A stretch of 64,000 bases of DNA from Algoriphagus sanaruensis (GCF_001593605.1 NZ_CP012836.1:3746001-3810000); one strand, 5' to 3'; shown: positions 1 through 9,118, counted from the stretch's first letter. The notes: generated by a model from the letters alone, not told the origin. Numbers and translations: made by a program.

Positions 1-603
1 AAAGGATGACCTTTTCAAAACAGGATTGGCAAGAAAAACTTTCATCTCATTCCTAACCATCCAGCTGCTGATATGTCCCAAGTAATTTTTACGCTTCATT
101 TCTTGGGTTGAAAACACTGTAAATCGATCTGGAAGACCAGGCGGATAACCAGTTTTGTCTCCTTCAATCCAAGTATTAGTGATACAGATACTAGCCTCTG
201 GATAGGCTTCGAGGGCATTTACTTGGAGCTGCAATTTATTTTCATTCACCCAATGATCATCTCCATCACAAAAGCAAACATACTTTCCTCTAGCTGCTCC
301 ATAAAGCCCTAAGTGATTGAATTTCCCAATCCATTTCCCCTTTCGGGACTTTTTTTCCTGACTATCTCGGAGAAATAATCGAATAAAGTCTGGATATTTT
401 TCCGCATAATGAATACATAATTCTCTCGTCCCATCTGTACTCACGTCTTCCCCTATAAGAATTTCATAATCAAAAGAGGTTTTCTGCTGCAGAATACTTT
501 GCAGGCATTTCTCGATGAATTTGAAATGCTGAAAAGTAGCTACACAGACAGACACCAAGGGGACTTTCAGATTAACTGGCTTTGAATCCCCTAAATATTC
601 CAT
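1..603 (-). CDS. Family 2 glycosyltransferase, partial (3' end beyond window)
   Basis: Minus-strand reading frame of 201 codons that starts at an ATG (603) and runs off the left edge without a stop. The N-terminal third is a GT-A fold: VSVCVATF strand, a QHFKFIEKCLQSIL helix and the segment YEILIGEDVSTDGT typical of GT2. A DxD-like metal site is seen as CDGDDHW around residue 115. GT2 enzymes transfer a sugar from a nucleotide donor at the cytoplasmic membrane face. Its start overlaps the stop of the BKACE gene by 13 bases, so the two are probably co-transcribed and translationally coupled. Acceptor and sugar cannot be told. The missing C-terminus prevents a finer family call. Confidence 0.85.
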   Translation of the reverse strand, partial: MEYLGDSKPVNLKVPLVSVCVATFQHFKFIEKCLQSILQQKTSFDYEILIGEDVSTDGTRELCIHYAEKYPDFIRLFLRDSQEKKSRKGKWIGKFNHLGLYGAARGKYVCFCDGDDHWVNENKLQLQVNALEAYPEASICITNTWIEGDKTGYPPGLPDRFTVFSTQEMKRKNYLGHISSWMVRNEMKVFLANPVLKRSSF

Positions 604-1466
604 ACGTGGTTTAATACATTTTGAGAATTGACACTCCCACGTTTTTGATTATAAAATCCAAGAGCTCCTAGCTCTGCCGGAGGAAAATATTCTCTTCCAT
701 TCAACTCAATCAGCTGGTGTACACGCTTAAGCAATTCGAAATTCGTACAAAGTCTACTTTTTTGGGAATCCCACCAGAGGTTATCTTCTATTCCAACACG
801 GACCCCAAATCCGAATGCAATTGCTAAGGCATTTGCCTTAAGTTGAAATTCACCCAAGCCTCCAAGAGACACAAAGTGATCCTTTGGGATTTCACCGAGT
901 GCCGTAGCGATTGAGGATAATTCAGCTTGAAAGCCAGCGATATTTCCAAACAGGAAGTTCCAATAATAAGGCCCCTGAATAATTCCTTTTTTGATCAAGT
1001 ATTTACCCACATTGATCATCCCAAGATCAAAGCATTCGAGCTCAGGAACCACGCCAAATTCTTTCATTTTTTCAGCCAAGCCAATGATCATGTCAGGACT
1101 GTTGACCGACGCTTGTTGTAAAAAATTGAGTGACGACAAGGTTAATGAACACATATCAGGCTGAAGCTCTATCACCTCAGATCGTTTTTCAAATTCATTA
1201 AAATTTCTTCCCGAACTGCTACCACAGATAATCAAATCAGGACAATGCTTCTTTACTCCTTCAAAAATTTCACGATATACGTTCTTTTGATAGGTTGGCT
1301 CTCCATTTGAAAGCCTAGCGTGTAAGTGGGCTATTGTGATGCCTAATTCATACGCTTGGTGCGTCTGTTCTATAATTTCTTGAGGTGAAATAGGGACATG
1401 GGGTGTTTGAGACTTTTGAGGAACCATCCCAGTGGGACAGAAATTTATGATTACTTTATTTTTCAT
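591..1466 (-). CDS. BKACE family beta-keto acid cleavage enzyme (DUF849)
   Basis: 291 residues, the usual size for the family (PF05853). Members condense a beta-keto acid with acetyl-CoA and cleave it to acetoacetate plus a new CoA ester, using a divalent metal. Visible hallmarks: a TIM-barrel first strand with NFCPTGMVP, the metal site HLHAR (His47, His49), PELECFD near 141-147 and the diagnostic GVRVGIEDN with Glu227. Residues that normally select the substrate lie in the loops and cannot be read as a specific activity. The neighbour downstream is a glycosyltransferase rather than lysine- or carnitine-degradation genes, which hints at a role in making a modified sugar or acyl group for a surface glycan. 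That role is inference only. Confidence 0.85.
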   Translation of the reverse strand: MKNKVIINFCPTGMVPQKSQTPHVPISPQEIIEQTHQAYELGITIAHLHARLSNGEPTYQKNVYREIFEGVKKHCPDLIICGSSSGRNFNEFEKRSEVIELQPDMCSLTLSSLNFLQQASVNSPDMIIGLAEKMKEFGVVPELECFDLGMINVGKYLIKKGIIQGPYYWNFLFGNIAGFQAELSSIATALGEIPKDHFVSLGGLGEFQLKANALAIAFGFGVRVGIEDNLWWDSQKSRLCTNFELLKRVHQLIELNGREYFPPAELGALGFYNQKRGSVNSQNVLNHVWNI

Positions 1467-1636
1467 ACTTAGGAGTGATAAACTTTGGTAGGTGATTTGA
1501 CCAAATTAAAAATGAATTTTTATCCTACCCAATCCCAAGACAACCTTTCGAACCTTTCTGCAGAAATCTATCGCTTTCAACTTTTCATAATGAAGAATTT
1601 TACTCTATATTTTCAACTTCATTAAAATTTTTAAAA

Positions 1637-3379
1637 ATGAGCTTTCAAATCAAAGAAACTCCAGACAGCTATGATGTAATCATTGTAGGCTCTGGTGCAG
1701 GAGGAGGAATGGCATCCAAAATCCTATCCGAAGCAGGTCTTTCTGTGGCCGTAGTGGAAGCAGGTGGGGATTTTGATCCAGCCAAGGAGGAGGATCGAAC
1801 CCAACTCAGACCACCATGGGAATCTCCGAGAAGAGGTGCTGGTACTCGCATCCGTCCTTTTGGGGATTTCGATCAGGCCATTGGGGGGTGGGACATCGAT
1901 GGTGAACCCTACACACGTAAGGATGGAACTCAATTTGATTGGTTCCGCTCTCGAATGGTCGGGGGACGAACCAACCATTGGGGACGAATTTCGCTTCGTT
2001 TCGGCCCGAATGATTTCAAGCGAGCCAGCATTGACGGTTTGGGAGACGATTGGCCTATCGGATATGAGGATTTGAAACCTTACTATGATCGAGTTGATAA
2101 ATTAATCGGCGTTTTTGGATCCAAAGAGGGCATTTTTAATGAACCAGACGGGTTTTTCCTTCCGCCTCCGAAACCTCGACTTCACGAACTTTATATCAAA
2201 CGGGGCGCAGATAAAGCCAATATCCCGATGATACCGGGAAGACTTTCTATGCTGACCCGTCCGATCAACAATGAACGGGGGGTATGCTTTTTCTGTAACC
2301 AGTGTAATCGTGCGTGCCAAGCTTATGCAGATTTCTCCGCTGGAACTTGCTTGGTTCACCCTGCGATGAAAAAAGGAAAAGTGGATCTTTTCACTTATTC
2401 GATGGTGAGAAAAGTAACCACCGACGATACCGGCAAGGCAACCGGTGTTTCCTTCGTGTCTAAAGTGGACATGAAAGAATACAAACTCAAGTCTCGAGTG
2501 GTCGTCTTGGGAGCGTCTGCCTGTGAATCTTCCCGTATTCTGATGAATTCCAAATCCAAAGTTCATCCCAATGGAATTGGTGCAGACTCGGGTGTTTTAG
2601 GTCGATATCTTCACGATTCTACCGGTGCAGACCGAATGGGTATCATGCCAGACCTCATCGACCGAGAGCGGTACAATGAAGATGGTGTCGGCGGAATGCA
2701 CATGTACACCCCTTGGTGGATGGATAATAAAAAACTGGATTTTGCCCGAGGATACCATATCGAATATTGGGGCGGCATGGGCCAACCTTCCTATGGAGCA
2801 GGAAACGGAATGGATTCACTGCGCAAATACCTTAAAGATGAATTTGGAAATCCAAGTCCTAATGGTGGCTATGGTGAAGGTCTGAAAAAAGACATCCGAA
2901 GAATTTACGGTTCTACGTTGGGAATGTCCGGCCGGGGAGAAAGTATCCCACAATACAGCAACTATTGCGAAATCGATCCAAACGTTGTAGACAAATACGG
3001 AATCCCTGTCCTACGATTCCATTACAAGTGGACCGAACAGGAGATCAAGCAAGCGAAGCATATGCAGGACACCTTTGAGGAAATCCTGACCAATGCTGGA
3101 GCTATCCTTTTAGGAAATAAGCCAGGTCCAGAAACTATGTATGGACTTGCTGCTCCCGGTAGAATCATCCATGAAGTAGGAACTACCCGAATGGGCAATG
3201 ATCGCAAATCCTCTGTGGTAAACTCCAATTGTCAAGTGCATGACTGTAAAAACGTATTCGTAGTCGATGCAGGGCCTTTTGTCTCTCAAGCGGACAAAAA
3301 CCCAACTTGGACCATTCTCGCACTTTCTTGGAGAACCTCAGATTACATCGTAGACCAGTTAAAACAAAAAAACATCTAA
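1637..3379 (+). CDS. GMC-family FAD-dependent oxidoreductase, large subunit
   Basis: 580 residues. N-terminal dinucleotide fold VGSGAGGG (17-24) with the ribose-binding acidic residue in VVEAGGD, then the GMC substrate domain, and the C-terminal active-site pair: His in IIHEVGTTRMGN (about 511) and Asn in NPTWTILALSWRT (about 555). This is the gluconate/sorbitol/glucose dehydrogenase branch, which oxidises a sugar alcohol or aldose and passes electrons to the respiratory chain. Around residue 216 there is a CxxCxxCxxxC arrangement (CFFCNQCNRAC), which resembles an iron-sulfur site; some FAD glucose dehydrogenases of this branch carry a [3Fe-4S] cluster. No signal peptide is seen, so export probably depends on the Tat-bearing partner three bases downstream. 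Confidence 0.9.
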   Translation: MSFQIKETPDSYDVIIVGSGAGGGMASKILSEAGLSVAVVEAGGDFDPAKEEDRTQLRPPWESPRRGAGTRIRPFGDFDQAIGGWDIDGEPYTRKDGTQFDWFRSRMVGGRTNHWGRISLRFGPNDFKRASIDGLGDDWPIGYEDLKPYYDRVDKLIGVFGSKEGIFNEPDGFFLPPPKPRLHELYIKRGADKANIPMIPGRLSMLTRPINNERGVCFFCNQCNRACQAYADFSAGTCLVHPAMKKGKVDLFTYSMVRKVTTDDTGKATGVSFVSKVDMKEYKLKSRVVVLGASACESSRILMNSKSKVHPNGIGADSGVLGRYLHDSTGADRMGIMPDLIDRERYNEDGVGGMHMYTPWWMDNKKLDFARGYHIEYWGGMGQPSYGAGNGMDSLRKYLKDEFGNPSPNGGYGEGLKKDIRRIYGSTLGMSGRGESIPQYSNYCEIDPNVVDKYGIPVLRFHYKWTEQEIKQAKHMQDTFEEILTNAGAILLGNKPGPETMYGLAAPGRIIHEVGTTRMGNDRKSSVVNSNCQVHDCKNVFVVDAGPFVSQADKNPTWTILALSWRTSDYIVDQLKQKNI

Positions 3380-3382
3380 GCC

Positions 3383-4087
3383 ATGAATAGAAGAGAAAAC
3401 CTCAAATTGCTCTTTACCGGCTCAGTCGGTGCGGGCTTGTTGTTGACCGGATGCGAACCTGAACAGGTAGCGGTACAAGGCCAGGTATTCACTGGAGGCA
3501 CTCCGGGTGGCAGAACTGAAGAAGAAAAAGCAAGGGATGCCAAATTGCTTTCGGAGACTTTTTTCACGGAGGAGGAAATGAAAAAGCTGAACACGCTGGT
3601 AGATATCATCATGCCTGCGGATTCAGAGTCGCCTTCTGCGACTGATCTGAAAGTACCAGATTTCATCGAGTTTATGATGAAAGATCAGACCGGAATGCAA
3701 ACCCCAATGAGAGGTGGATTGATGTGGCTAGACTTTGAGGCTGATGAGTTGTTTGGCAAAAAATTCAATGAACTCAGCCAAGAAGAAGTCATGCAAATTG
3801 TGGACTTAGTTGCTTGGCCAGAGAAAGCCACCGAAGCCTATTCTGGAGGAGTGCGTTGGTTCAATATGCTTCGTAATTTGACCTGCTCAGGTTATTTTTC
3901 AACTGAGGCAGGATGGAAATACATGGGTTACATGGGAAATCAAGCCAATGTTTGGGATGGAGTGCCGAAGCCTGTTTTAGAAAAACACGGTGTTTCCAAT
4001 CCTGAAAAATATCTAAGCATCTACCTGAAGCCTGAAGAGCGCGGCAAGGTAGCCGAATGGGATGAAGAAGGAAATCTAATCGGTTAA
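3383..4087 (+). CDS. Gluconate 2-dehydrogenase subunit 3 family, Tat lipoprotein
   Basis: 234 residues. The first 24 residues combine a twin-arginine motif (MNRRENLKLLF) with a lipobox ending LLLTGC (Cys24), so the product is probably exported folded by Tat and then lipidated. The remainder carries the subunit-3 signature (PF13618): FFTEEEMKKLNTLVDIIMPAD, then KVPDFIEFMM and a C-terminal GYFSTEAGWKYMGY motif. In known dehydrogenases the small subunit escorts the FAD subunit through Tat. The gene begins three bases after the GMC gene and both share the terminator at 4111-4134, giving a two-gene operon. Confidence 0.88.
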   Translation: MNRRENLKLLFTGSVGAGLLLTGCEPEQVAVQGQVFTGGTPGGRTEEEKARDAKLLSETFFTEEEMKKLNTLVDIIMPADSESPSATDLKVPDFIEFMMKDQTGMQTPMRGGLMWLDFEADELFGKKFNELSQEEVMQIVDLVAWPEKATEAYSGGVRWFNMLRNLTCSGYFSTEAGWKYMGYMGNQANVWDGVPKPVLEKHGVSNPEKYLSIYLKPEERGKVAEWDEEGNLIG

Positions 4088-4110
4088 ACTCCCATCACTT
4101 TTGAATTAAA

Positions 4111-4134
4111 ATCCACGGTCTAAAAACCGTGGAT
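4111..4134 (+). terminator. Intrinsic terminator after the GMC operon
   Basis: Perfect 8-bp inverted repeat ATCCACGG/CCGTGGAT with a short A-rich loop, followed by a run of seven T. It overlaps the GTG at 4129 that would be an alternative start of the next gene, which argues for the ATG at 4177 instead. Confidence 0.85.
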
Positions 4135-4176
4135 TTTTTTATTCGTACTAACTTCGTCCCAATTAAAACCCAGATT

Positions 4177-5262
4177 ATGAATTTTTGCCTTTTTCCTAAA
4201 AACACACTAAATGTCCTCTTTGCTACCATTTTGCTCATAGCAAGCGGCTGTTCTAAAAATGTCACCATGACCCGACTGGTACCCGCTCCAGTCACTGTAC
4301 CTAGCCATGTACAGAAAATAGTTTTGGTAGATCGAACCAAGCCTCAAAGCGAAGGCCTGGCCATTATAGAAGGGATCATCACCGGTGAGCTCCCATTTGA
4401 GGTTCGCAATGCCGTACAAGCCACCCTCTCCTCCCTTCAAATGAGTCTCAATTCCTCCCCGAGATTTCAAATCGTGAGAGCCACCGAGCGCCTTCCGGGT
4501 GGAATTTTCGGACAGATGTTTCCCAATCCTCTGGATTGGTACACGGTGGAGCAACTTGCCAATCGATACGATGCGGATGCGGTCTTGACCTTGGAAAATT
4601 TCAGCTCAGATTTCGTAGTTACGGATCAACAGCGCTTAATCAAAAAGACAGTGACTGAAGGAAAAACCTCCCGACAAATCGAGGTTCAGGGCTGGTATGT
4701 GGAAGGCGTAGCCAATGTCAGTGCAGGATTCCGTCTATATGACCCTAAAGATCGGAATATTGTAGATCAGCAGCGATTTGAGAAGAAAAATCTCTGGTCA
4801 GCAGAGGGAGAAACCAAAGCACAAGCTTTGGCGCTTTTGATCACTAAAGCCGACGCTGCAAGAGCAGTGGGAGAAATGGCAGGTGCAGGTTATGCCAGCA
4901 AAATTGCTCCGATGTATGCAGAGATCAACCGCGGCTTTTTCCCAAAATCCAAAACCGATCCGGCAGTGGCTCAAGGGGCCCGGCTCGCTGAAGTAGATCA
5001 ATGGGAGCAGGCAATCCAAACTTGGCAAGCGGCCTTGCCAGGAGCTGATGAGGAAAGCGGGGGAATGCTGGCTTACAACATCGCGGTAGGCTATGAAGTA
5101 TTGGGGGCTTTGGAACTCGCAAAGGAGTGGGCAGGCCGTGCTTACACGGATTTTGGACTTAAAAAAGGTAGAACCTATACCCGAACTTTGAACGGCCTGC
5201 TACAGCAACAGGCCCTACTCGATCAGCAGATGGAAAGAGAAAGCCGTCTAGATCAAGATTAA
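4177..5262 (+). CDS. DUF6340-like lipoprotein with C-terminal TPR-like region
   Basis: 361 residues from the ATG at 4177; the longer GTG start lies inside the preceding terminator hairpin. A signal peptide with lipobox IASGCSKN gives a lipidated Cys25. The first half (KIVLVDRTKP, then a paired strand pattern, YDADAVLTLENFSSD) resembles DUF6340, a family of Bacteroidota envelope lipoproteins. The last 120 residues (QGARLAEVDQWEQAIQTWQAAL, LAYNIAVGYEVLGALELAKEW) are helical repeats like tetratricopeptide repeats, so a scaffolding role is possible. It is a single-gene unit between two terminators. No enzymatic function is visible. Confidence 0.75.
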   Translation: MNFCLFPKNTLNVLFATILLIASGCSKNVTMTRLVPAPVTVPSHVQKIVLVDRTKPQSEGLAIIEGIITGELPFEVRNAVQATLSSLQMSLNSSPRFQIVRATERLPGGIFGQMFPNPLDWYTVEQLANRYDADAVLTLENFSSDFVVTDQQRLIKKTVTEGKTSRQIEVQGWYVEGVANVSAGFRLYDPKDRNIVDQQRFEKKNLWSAEGETKAQALALLITKADAARAVGEMAGAGYASKIAPMYAEINRGFFPKSKTDPAVAQGARLAEVDQWEQAIQTWQAALPGADEESGGMLAYNIAVGYEVLGALELAKEWAGRAYTDFGLKKGRTYTRTLNGLLQQQALLDQQMERESRLDQD

Positions 5263-5343
5263 TTTACTTTGGAAAATTGAATAGAGAGGGAATCAATATG
5301 GAATTCCATTGACGATCACCTCCCAAATCCTGCTTTATCCACT

Positions 5344-5372
5344 CGCGGGGAAGGTCATCTGACTTTCCCCGC
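5344..5372 (+). terminator. Intrinsic terminator
   Basis: GC-rich stem CGCGGGGAA paired with TTCCCCGCG across a 10-base loop, followed by ATTGTTTAT. It closes the DUF6340-like gene before the secreted BNR protein. Confidence 0.7.
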
Positions 5373-5408
5373 GATTGTTTATATTCCATCCTGAACAAAG
5401 AAAACCAC

Positions 5409-7916
5409 ATGCAAAAATCCACCTACCTTATTTTGGCTGCTGCAGGATTGATTTCCTTCAGTACACTCGCCCAAGACATCAAGCCCACCTCAGAAAAAGG
5501 GTTTCAGGAATCGATAGAAAAGCACAAATCAATGCTTGCGTCCTCCCCTCTTAAGGAATTTAAAGCCCGAAATGTAGGTCCTACCAATATGTCAGGCCGA
5601 ATCGTTGACATCGAAGTTGCTAACAACCAAAATACGTTTTACGTGGCTGCAGCTTCAGGAGGAGTCTGGAAAACGGAGGACAACGGACAGTCATTTACCC
5701 CAATTTTTGATCATCAGGGTGCGCTTGGAATGGGCGCGATAGCACTTTCCCCTTCGGACAATAACGTACTCTGGGTCGGCACAGGTGAAGACAACTCCAG
5801 CCGATCCACATACGCAGGAAGTGGAGTCTATAAATCTACTGACGGAGGAAAATCCTGGGAACACATGGGACTTATCCATTCCCAGCACATTGGTCAAATT
5901 TTGATTCATCCTACCAATCCGAATGTGGTCTGGGTGGGTTCTATGGGTGGACTTTATTCCAAAAACAAAGAGCGAGGAATCTTCAAAACTACCGATGGAG
6001 GAAAGACTTGGAAAAAGGTTTTAAATATCGATGACAACACTGGCATCATCGACATGCAGCTCCATCCTACCAATCCAGATATCCTTTTAGCTGCAAGTTG
6101 GGAGCGATTCAGACAAGCCCATGACTTTATCGGAAATGGAAAAGGTTCGGCGATCTGGAGATCCGAAGACGGAGGGAATACTTGGAAGAAAGCCGTTGAA
6201 GGCTTCCCTCAGGATGAATTTGTGGGACGAATTGGATTTGACTTTTCGAAAAGCAATCCCAATGTAGTCTATGCCCTCCTCGATAATCAGGGTAAATCCG
6301 ATAAACCTGCGCCAGAACCCAGAAGACGCGGTAATCAACAGCAGGAAGAGAATCCACTGAAGCTCGAGGATTTTAAGGAAATGAGCCTAGACCAAGCTTT
6401 GGCTTTAGAAGACAAGCGCTTGGAGACTTTCCTACGCAGAAATCAATTTTCAACCAAGTACACACCAACCGAACTTAAGCGTCAGCTCAAAACTGGAAAA
6501 ATTACCACTAACCAGATCGCTAACTACCTAGGAGGGGCTGTCGACGCGAATGCTGCGATGTTTGGAGCACCGATCAAAGGTGCAGAGGTCTATCGGTCAG
6601 AAGATTCCGGCAAAACCTGGAAACTAGTATCAGAATCAGATATCCGTCAACTTTACAATACCTATGGTTATTATTTTGGCGAAATCCGGGTCAGTACTTC
6701 TGACGAAAATGAAGTATTCGTTTTAGGAGTCCCATTGATGGTATCGCGAGATGGAGGAAAAAACTTTGCTTCAACAGATTCAATAGGAGACCCACATTCT
6801 GATCACCAATCCATGTGGATCAATCCAAACGACAGTAAGCATATATTGCTTGGAAATGACGGAGGCTTGTACCGAAGCTACGGAGGAGGCTCGAGATGGG
6901 ATCATTTAAACACACAAATGCCAATTTCTCAATTCTACTCCATCATGGTAGATAACGCTACTCCCTACAACATTTACGGCGGAATGCAGGATAACGGAGT
7001 TTGGTACGGAAAATCCACCAATAAACCAGAAGATCGATGGGAGCCACTATTTGGTGGTGATGGAATGGTCGTAGCGGTAGACACCCGAAACAACGACATT
7101 GTTTATACGGGCTCTCAATTTGGCAACTATGCTAGAATCAATAAAGCAACAGGTGAAAGACGTCGAATTACCCCAGGTCACGATATCGGAAATGCACCTA
7201 ATCGCTGGAATTGGAGAACACCGGCCGAACTTAGCTACCACAATCAGGACATTGTATATATGGGTTCGCAATATGTCTATCAATCCCTCGATCAAGGCAA
7301 TACTTGGACTACCATTTCACCTGACTTGACCAAAAACCAAAAGAGCGGAAATGTTCCTTTTGCAACACTTACGGTAGTAGAAGAATCACCTTTAGAATTT
7401 GGGACACTATACGCAGGAACTGATGATGGCAATGTCTGGATCACCCGAAACAATGGAGGAAATTGGGCAAGCCTCAATGCCGGATTACCGCAAGATCGAT
7501 GGGTGAGCAGTATTTCTCCTTCCAAATTCAAAGAGGGTAGAGTCTATATCACCTTGAATGGCTACCGATATGATGAATTTAACACCTATGTGTACATGAG
7601 TGAGGATTATGGCAAAACTTGGGTATCCATCAAATCCAATCTCCCTGAAGAAGCGGCCAACATTATCATCGAAGATCCAAAAATGCCTAACATTCTTTAT
7701 TTAGGAACAGACCATGGATTGTATGTAAGTATTGATGAAGGAAAAAACTGGACTCTTTTTCAAGGGGAAATTCCAAATGTAGCCATCTATGACATGGTCA
7801 TCCAAGAGCGTGAAAACCATCTGGTAATCGGTACTCACGGTCGAAGTGTCTATGTCGTCGATCTCAAGCAAATCCACGATTGGGCTAATCCAAGCCCAAA
7901 AGTGATGGAAAAATAA
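5409..7916 (+). CDS. Secreted VPS10/BNR-repeat (sialidase-like propeller) protein
   Basis: 835 residues with a Sec signal peptide ending FSTLAQ. The mature protein is a string of BNR/Asp-box units: repeated blocks such as GVWKTEDNGQSF, GVYKSTDGGKSWEH, GIFKTTDGGKTWKK, AIWRSEDGGNTWKK, EVYRSEDSGKTWKL, YVYMSEDYGKTWVS and GLYVSIDEGKNWTL. These form one or two beta-propellers as in sortilin/VPS10 and WD40/YVTN/BNR-like proteins. A charged, less ordered insert lies at about residues 300-390. These Bacteroidota proteins are usually annotated as glycosyl hydrolases, but no sialidase catalytic residues can be assigned here, so I would not claim enzyme activity. Periplasmic or extracellular. Single gene, own terminator. 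Confidence 0.85.
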   Translation: MQKSTYLILAAAGLISFSTLAQDIKPTSEKGFQESIEKHKSMLASSPLKEFKARNVGPTNMSGRIVDIEVANNQNTFYVAAASGGVWKTEDNGQSFTPIFDHQGALGMGAIALSPSDNNVLWVGTGEDNSSRSTYAGSGVYKSTDGGKSWEHMGLIHSQHIGQILIHPTNPNVVWVGSMGGLYSKNKERGIFKTTDGGKTWKKVLNIDDNTGIIDMQLHPTNPDILLAASWERFRQAHDFIGNGKGSAIWRSEDGGNTWKKAVEGFPQDEFVGRIGFDFSKSNPNVVYALLDNQGKSDKPAPEPRRRGNQQQEENPLKLEDFKEMSLDQALALEDKRLETFLRRNQFSTKYTPTELKRQLKTGKITTNQIANYLGGAVDANAAMFGAPIKGAEVYRSEDSGKTWKLVSESDIRQLYNTYGYYFGEIRVSTSDENEVFVLGVPLMVSRDGGKNFASTDSIGDPHSDHQSMWINPNDSKHILLGNDGGLYRSYGGGSRWDHLNTQMPISQFYSIMVDNATPYNIYGGMQDNGVWYGKSTNKPEDRWEPLFGGDGMVVAVDTRNNDIVYTGSQFGNYARINKATGERRRITPGHDIGNAPNRWNWRTPAELSYHNQDIVYMGSQYVYQSLDQGNTWTTISPDLTKNQKSGNVPFATLTVVEESPLEFGTLYAGTDDGNVWITRNNGGNWASLNAGLPQDRWVSSISPSKFKEGRVYITLNGYRYDEFNTYVYMSEDYGKTWVSIKSNLPEEAANIIIEDPKMPNILYLGTDHGLYVSIDEGKNWTLFQGEIPNVAIYDMVIQERENHLVIGTHGRSVYVVDLKQIHDWANPSPKVMEK

Positions 7917-7936
7917 GTTAACCGCTTGAACCAAAA

Positions 7937-7967
7937 AAGCCCTCTGAATGTCGAATTCAGAGGGCTT
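7937..7967. terminator. Bidirectional intrinsic terminator
   Basis: Stem AAGCCCTCTGAAT with ATTCAGAGGGCTT, loop GTCGA, flanked by A-run on the left and T-run on the right. It serves the BNR gene (+) and the PorT-like gene (-), which converge here. Confidence 0.88.
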
Positions 7968-7985
7968 TTTTTGCTACAGTAGTTG

Positions 7986-8564
7986 TTAGAAAATTTTAAA
8001 TCCAACAGAGAGGACCCATTGGTTGATTCGGTTGTCGGTCTGGAAGCTACTGATATTGTCTGTCCATTTACTCAAGCCTCCTTCATACTTAGCATCTACA
8101 GATAAGTTTCCCAAATCAAGCCCAAGACCAGCCTGATAACCCAAGGTAGCCTCCTTAAATTTTGCCTCTCCTAAGGTGTTCCCTGCATCTTTGAGCTTAG
8201 AGTCAATATTCAAACTTGCGATAGGTCCCGCTTGAAGTCTAAAAATTTTAAAAAAACGAACCCCCATCATCACTGGAATATCCAATCGGTTGAATTCAGC
8301 GCTTATCTGATTTTGGTCACTCAAAAACTTGCCTGAAGTCTGGGTAAACAAAACTTCTGGTTGGACAAAAAAGCCTGCGCCACCAATTCTCCCATAAACA
8401 CCTAAATGATAGCCAGTTTGTGCGCCTTGAGGAACGAATTGATTACTTTTAAAGTCTAGTTCGGTACTACTTAAACCTGCTTTGATTCCAAAGCCACTAT
8501 TTTGAGAATAAGCCAAAGAGACCATCCCAAAAATCAAGAAAGCGGAGAAGATTAGTTTTTTCAT
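7986..8564 (-). CDS. PorT-family outer membrane beta-barrel protein
   Basis: 192 residues. Cleavable signal peptide (MKKLIFSAFLIFGMVSLAYSQ) followed by alternating amphipathic strands: GFGIKAGLSSTEL, YHLGVYGRIG, FFVQPEVLFTQ, LDIPVMMGVRFF, LGYQAGLGLDLG and a C-terminal strand ending in Phe (WVLSVGFKIF), which is the usual barrel-assembly signal. The outer_beta_brl_2/PorT-like family includes PorT of the type IX secretion system, but this small barrel lacks anything that would assign it to that machinery. Monocistronic. Confidence 0.8.
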   Translation of the reverse strand: MKKLIFSAFLIFGMVSLAYSQNSGFGIKAGLSSTELDFKSNQFVPQGAQTGYHLGVYGRIGGAGFFVQPEVLFTQTSGKFLSDQNQISAEFNRLDIPVMMGVRFFKIFRLQAGPIASLNIDSKLKDAGNTLGEAKFKEATLGYQAGLGLDLGNLSVDAKYEGGLSKWTDNISSFQTDNRINQWVLSVGFKIF

Positions 8565-8617
8565 GGTGAAGAATTTTGTTTAGCTTTCCTCACCCTAGGC
8601 AATTCCTTTGCCAAGTT

Positions 8618-8977
8618 TTACGCAACAGCTAGTCGAGCTAAATCTACTAATTGATAAAAGTCTTGCGTCTTTGAAACGAGATGATGGAAATCATCGCTTA
8701 CTTCTTTACGGAATTTTTCAAGGTCTCCAGAAGTAAAGCCTATCACAGGAATTTGTGAAATATGATGGCTTTCCTTGATATAGGACACTAACTCTATCCC
8801 ATTCATTTCAGGCATAATGATATCCGTTAGAATCACCTGAAAACTGGAGTCTATCTCCAAAATACGTAGCGCTTCTTTCCCATTTTTAGCAACACATACA
8901 TCAGCAAAATGTTGCTCAAAAATCCTTTTCAAGATCATTAAATGGATAGAATCATCGTCTACAAGGAGAACCTTCAT
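8618..8977 (-). CDS. Single-domain CheY-like response regulator
   Basis: 119 residues, only the receiver domain. The acidic pocket VDDDS (Asp7-Asp9), the phospho-acceptor Asp52 in VILTDIIMPEMNG, the switch Thr82 (GFTSGD) and the conserved Lys103 (SKTQDF) are all present, so it should be phosphorylatable. There is no output domain and no histidine kinase in the neighbourhood, so it is an orphan whose partner is encoded elsewhere; single-domain regulators usually act through protein-protein contacts or phosphorelay. Confidence 0.9.
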   Translation of the reverse strand: MKVLLVDDDSIHLMILKRIFEQHFADVCVAKNGKEALRILEIDSSFQVILTDIIMPEMNGIELVSYIKESHHISQIPVIGFTSGDLEKFRKEVSDDFHHLVSKTQDFYQLVDLARLAVA

Positions 8978-9064
8978 TTTTTTATGAAAAACTTTTTCAA
9001 GTATATGAATTACTTTTTTAATATCAAAACCTGCAAATGCTAGGGCTAAACCTATTCATAAAAA

Positions 9065-9094
9065 AAGCTGCTTAGAATAAATCCTAAGCAGCTT
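9065..9094 (-). terminator. Intrinsic terminator of the NSS transporter gene
   Basis: Stem AAGCTGCTTAG/CTAAGCAGCTT with an 8-base loop; on the minus strand it is followed by seven T. Confidence 0.85.
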
Positions 9095-9118
9095 ACTTTA
9101 AGTATCTGATTTAAGTTT

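Noticed and set aside
4129..4176. Upstream GTG start for the DUF6340-like lipoprotein
   Set aside because: It lies in the terminator hairpin of the previous operon; the ATG at 4177 gives a proper lipoprotein signal.
5409..7916. Sialidase or glycosidase activity for the BNR protein
   Set aside because: The Asp-box repeats are clear, but catalytic residues of sialidases cannot be identified, so only the propeller fold is claimed.
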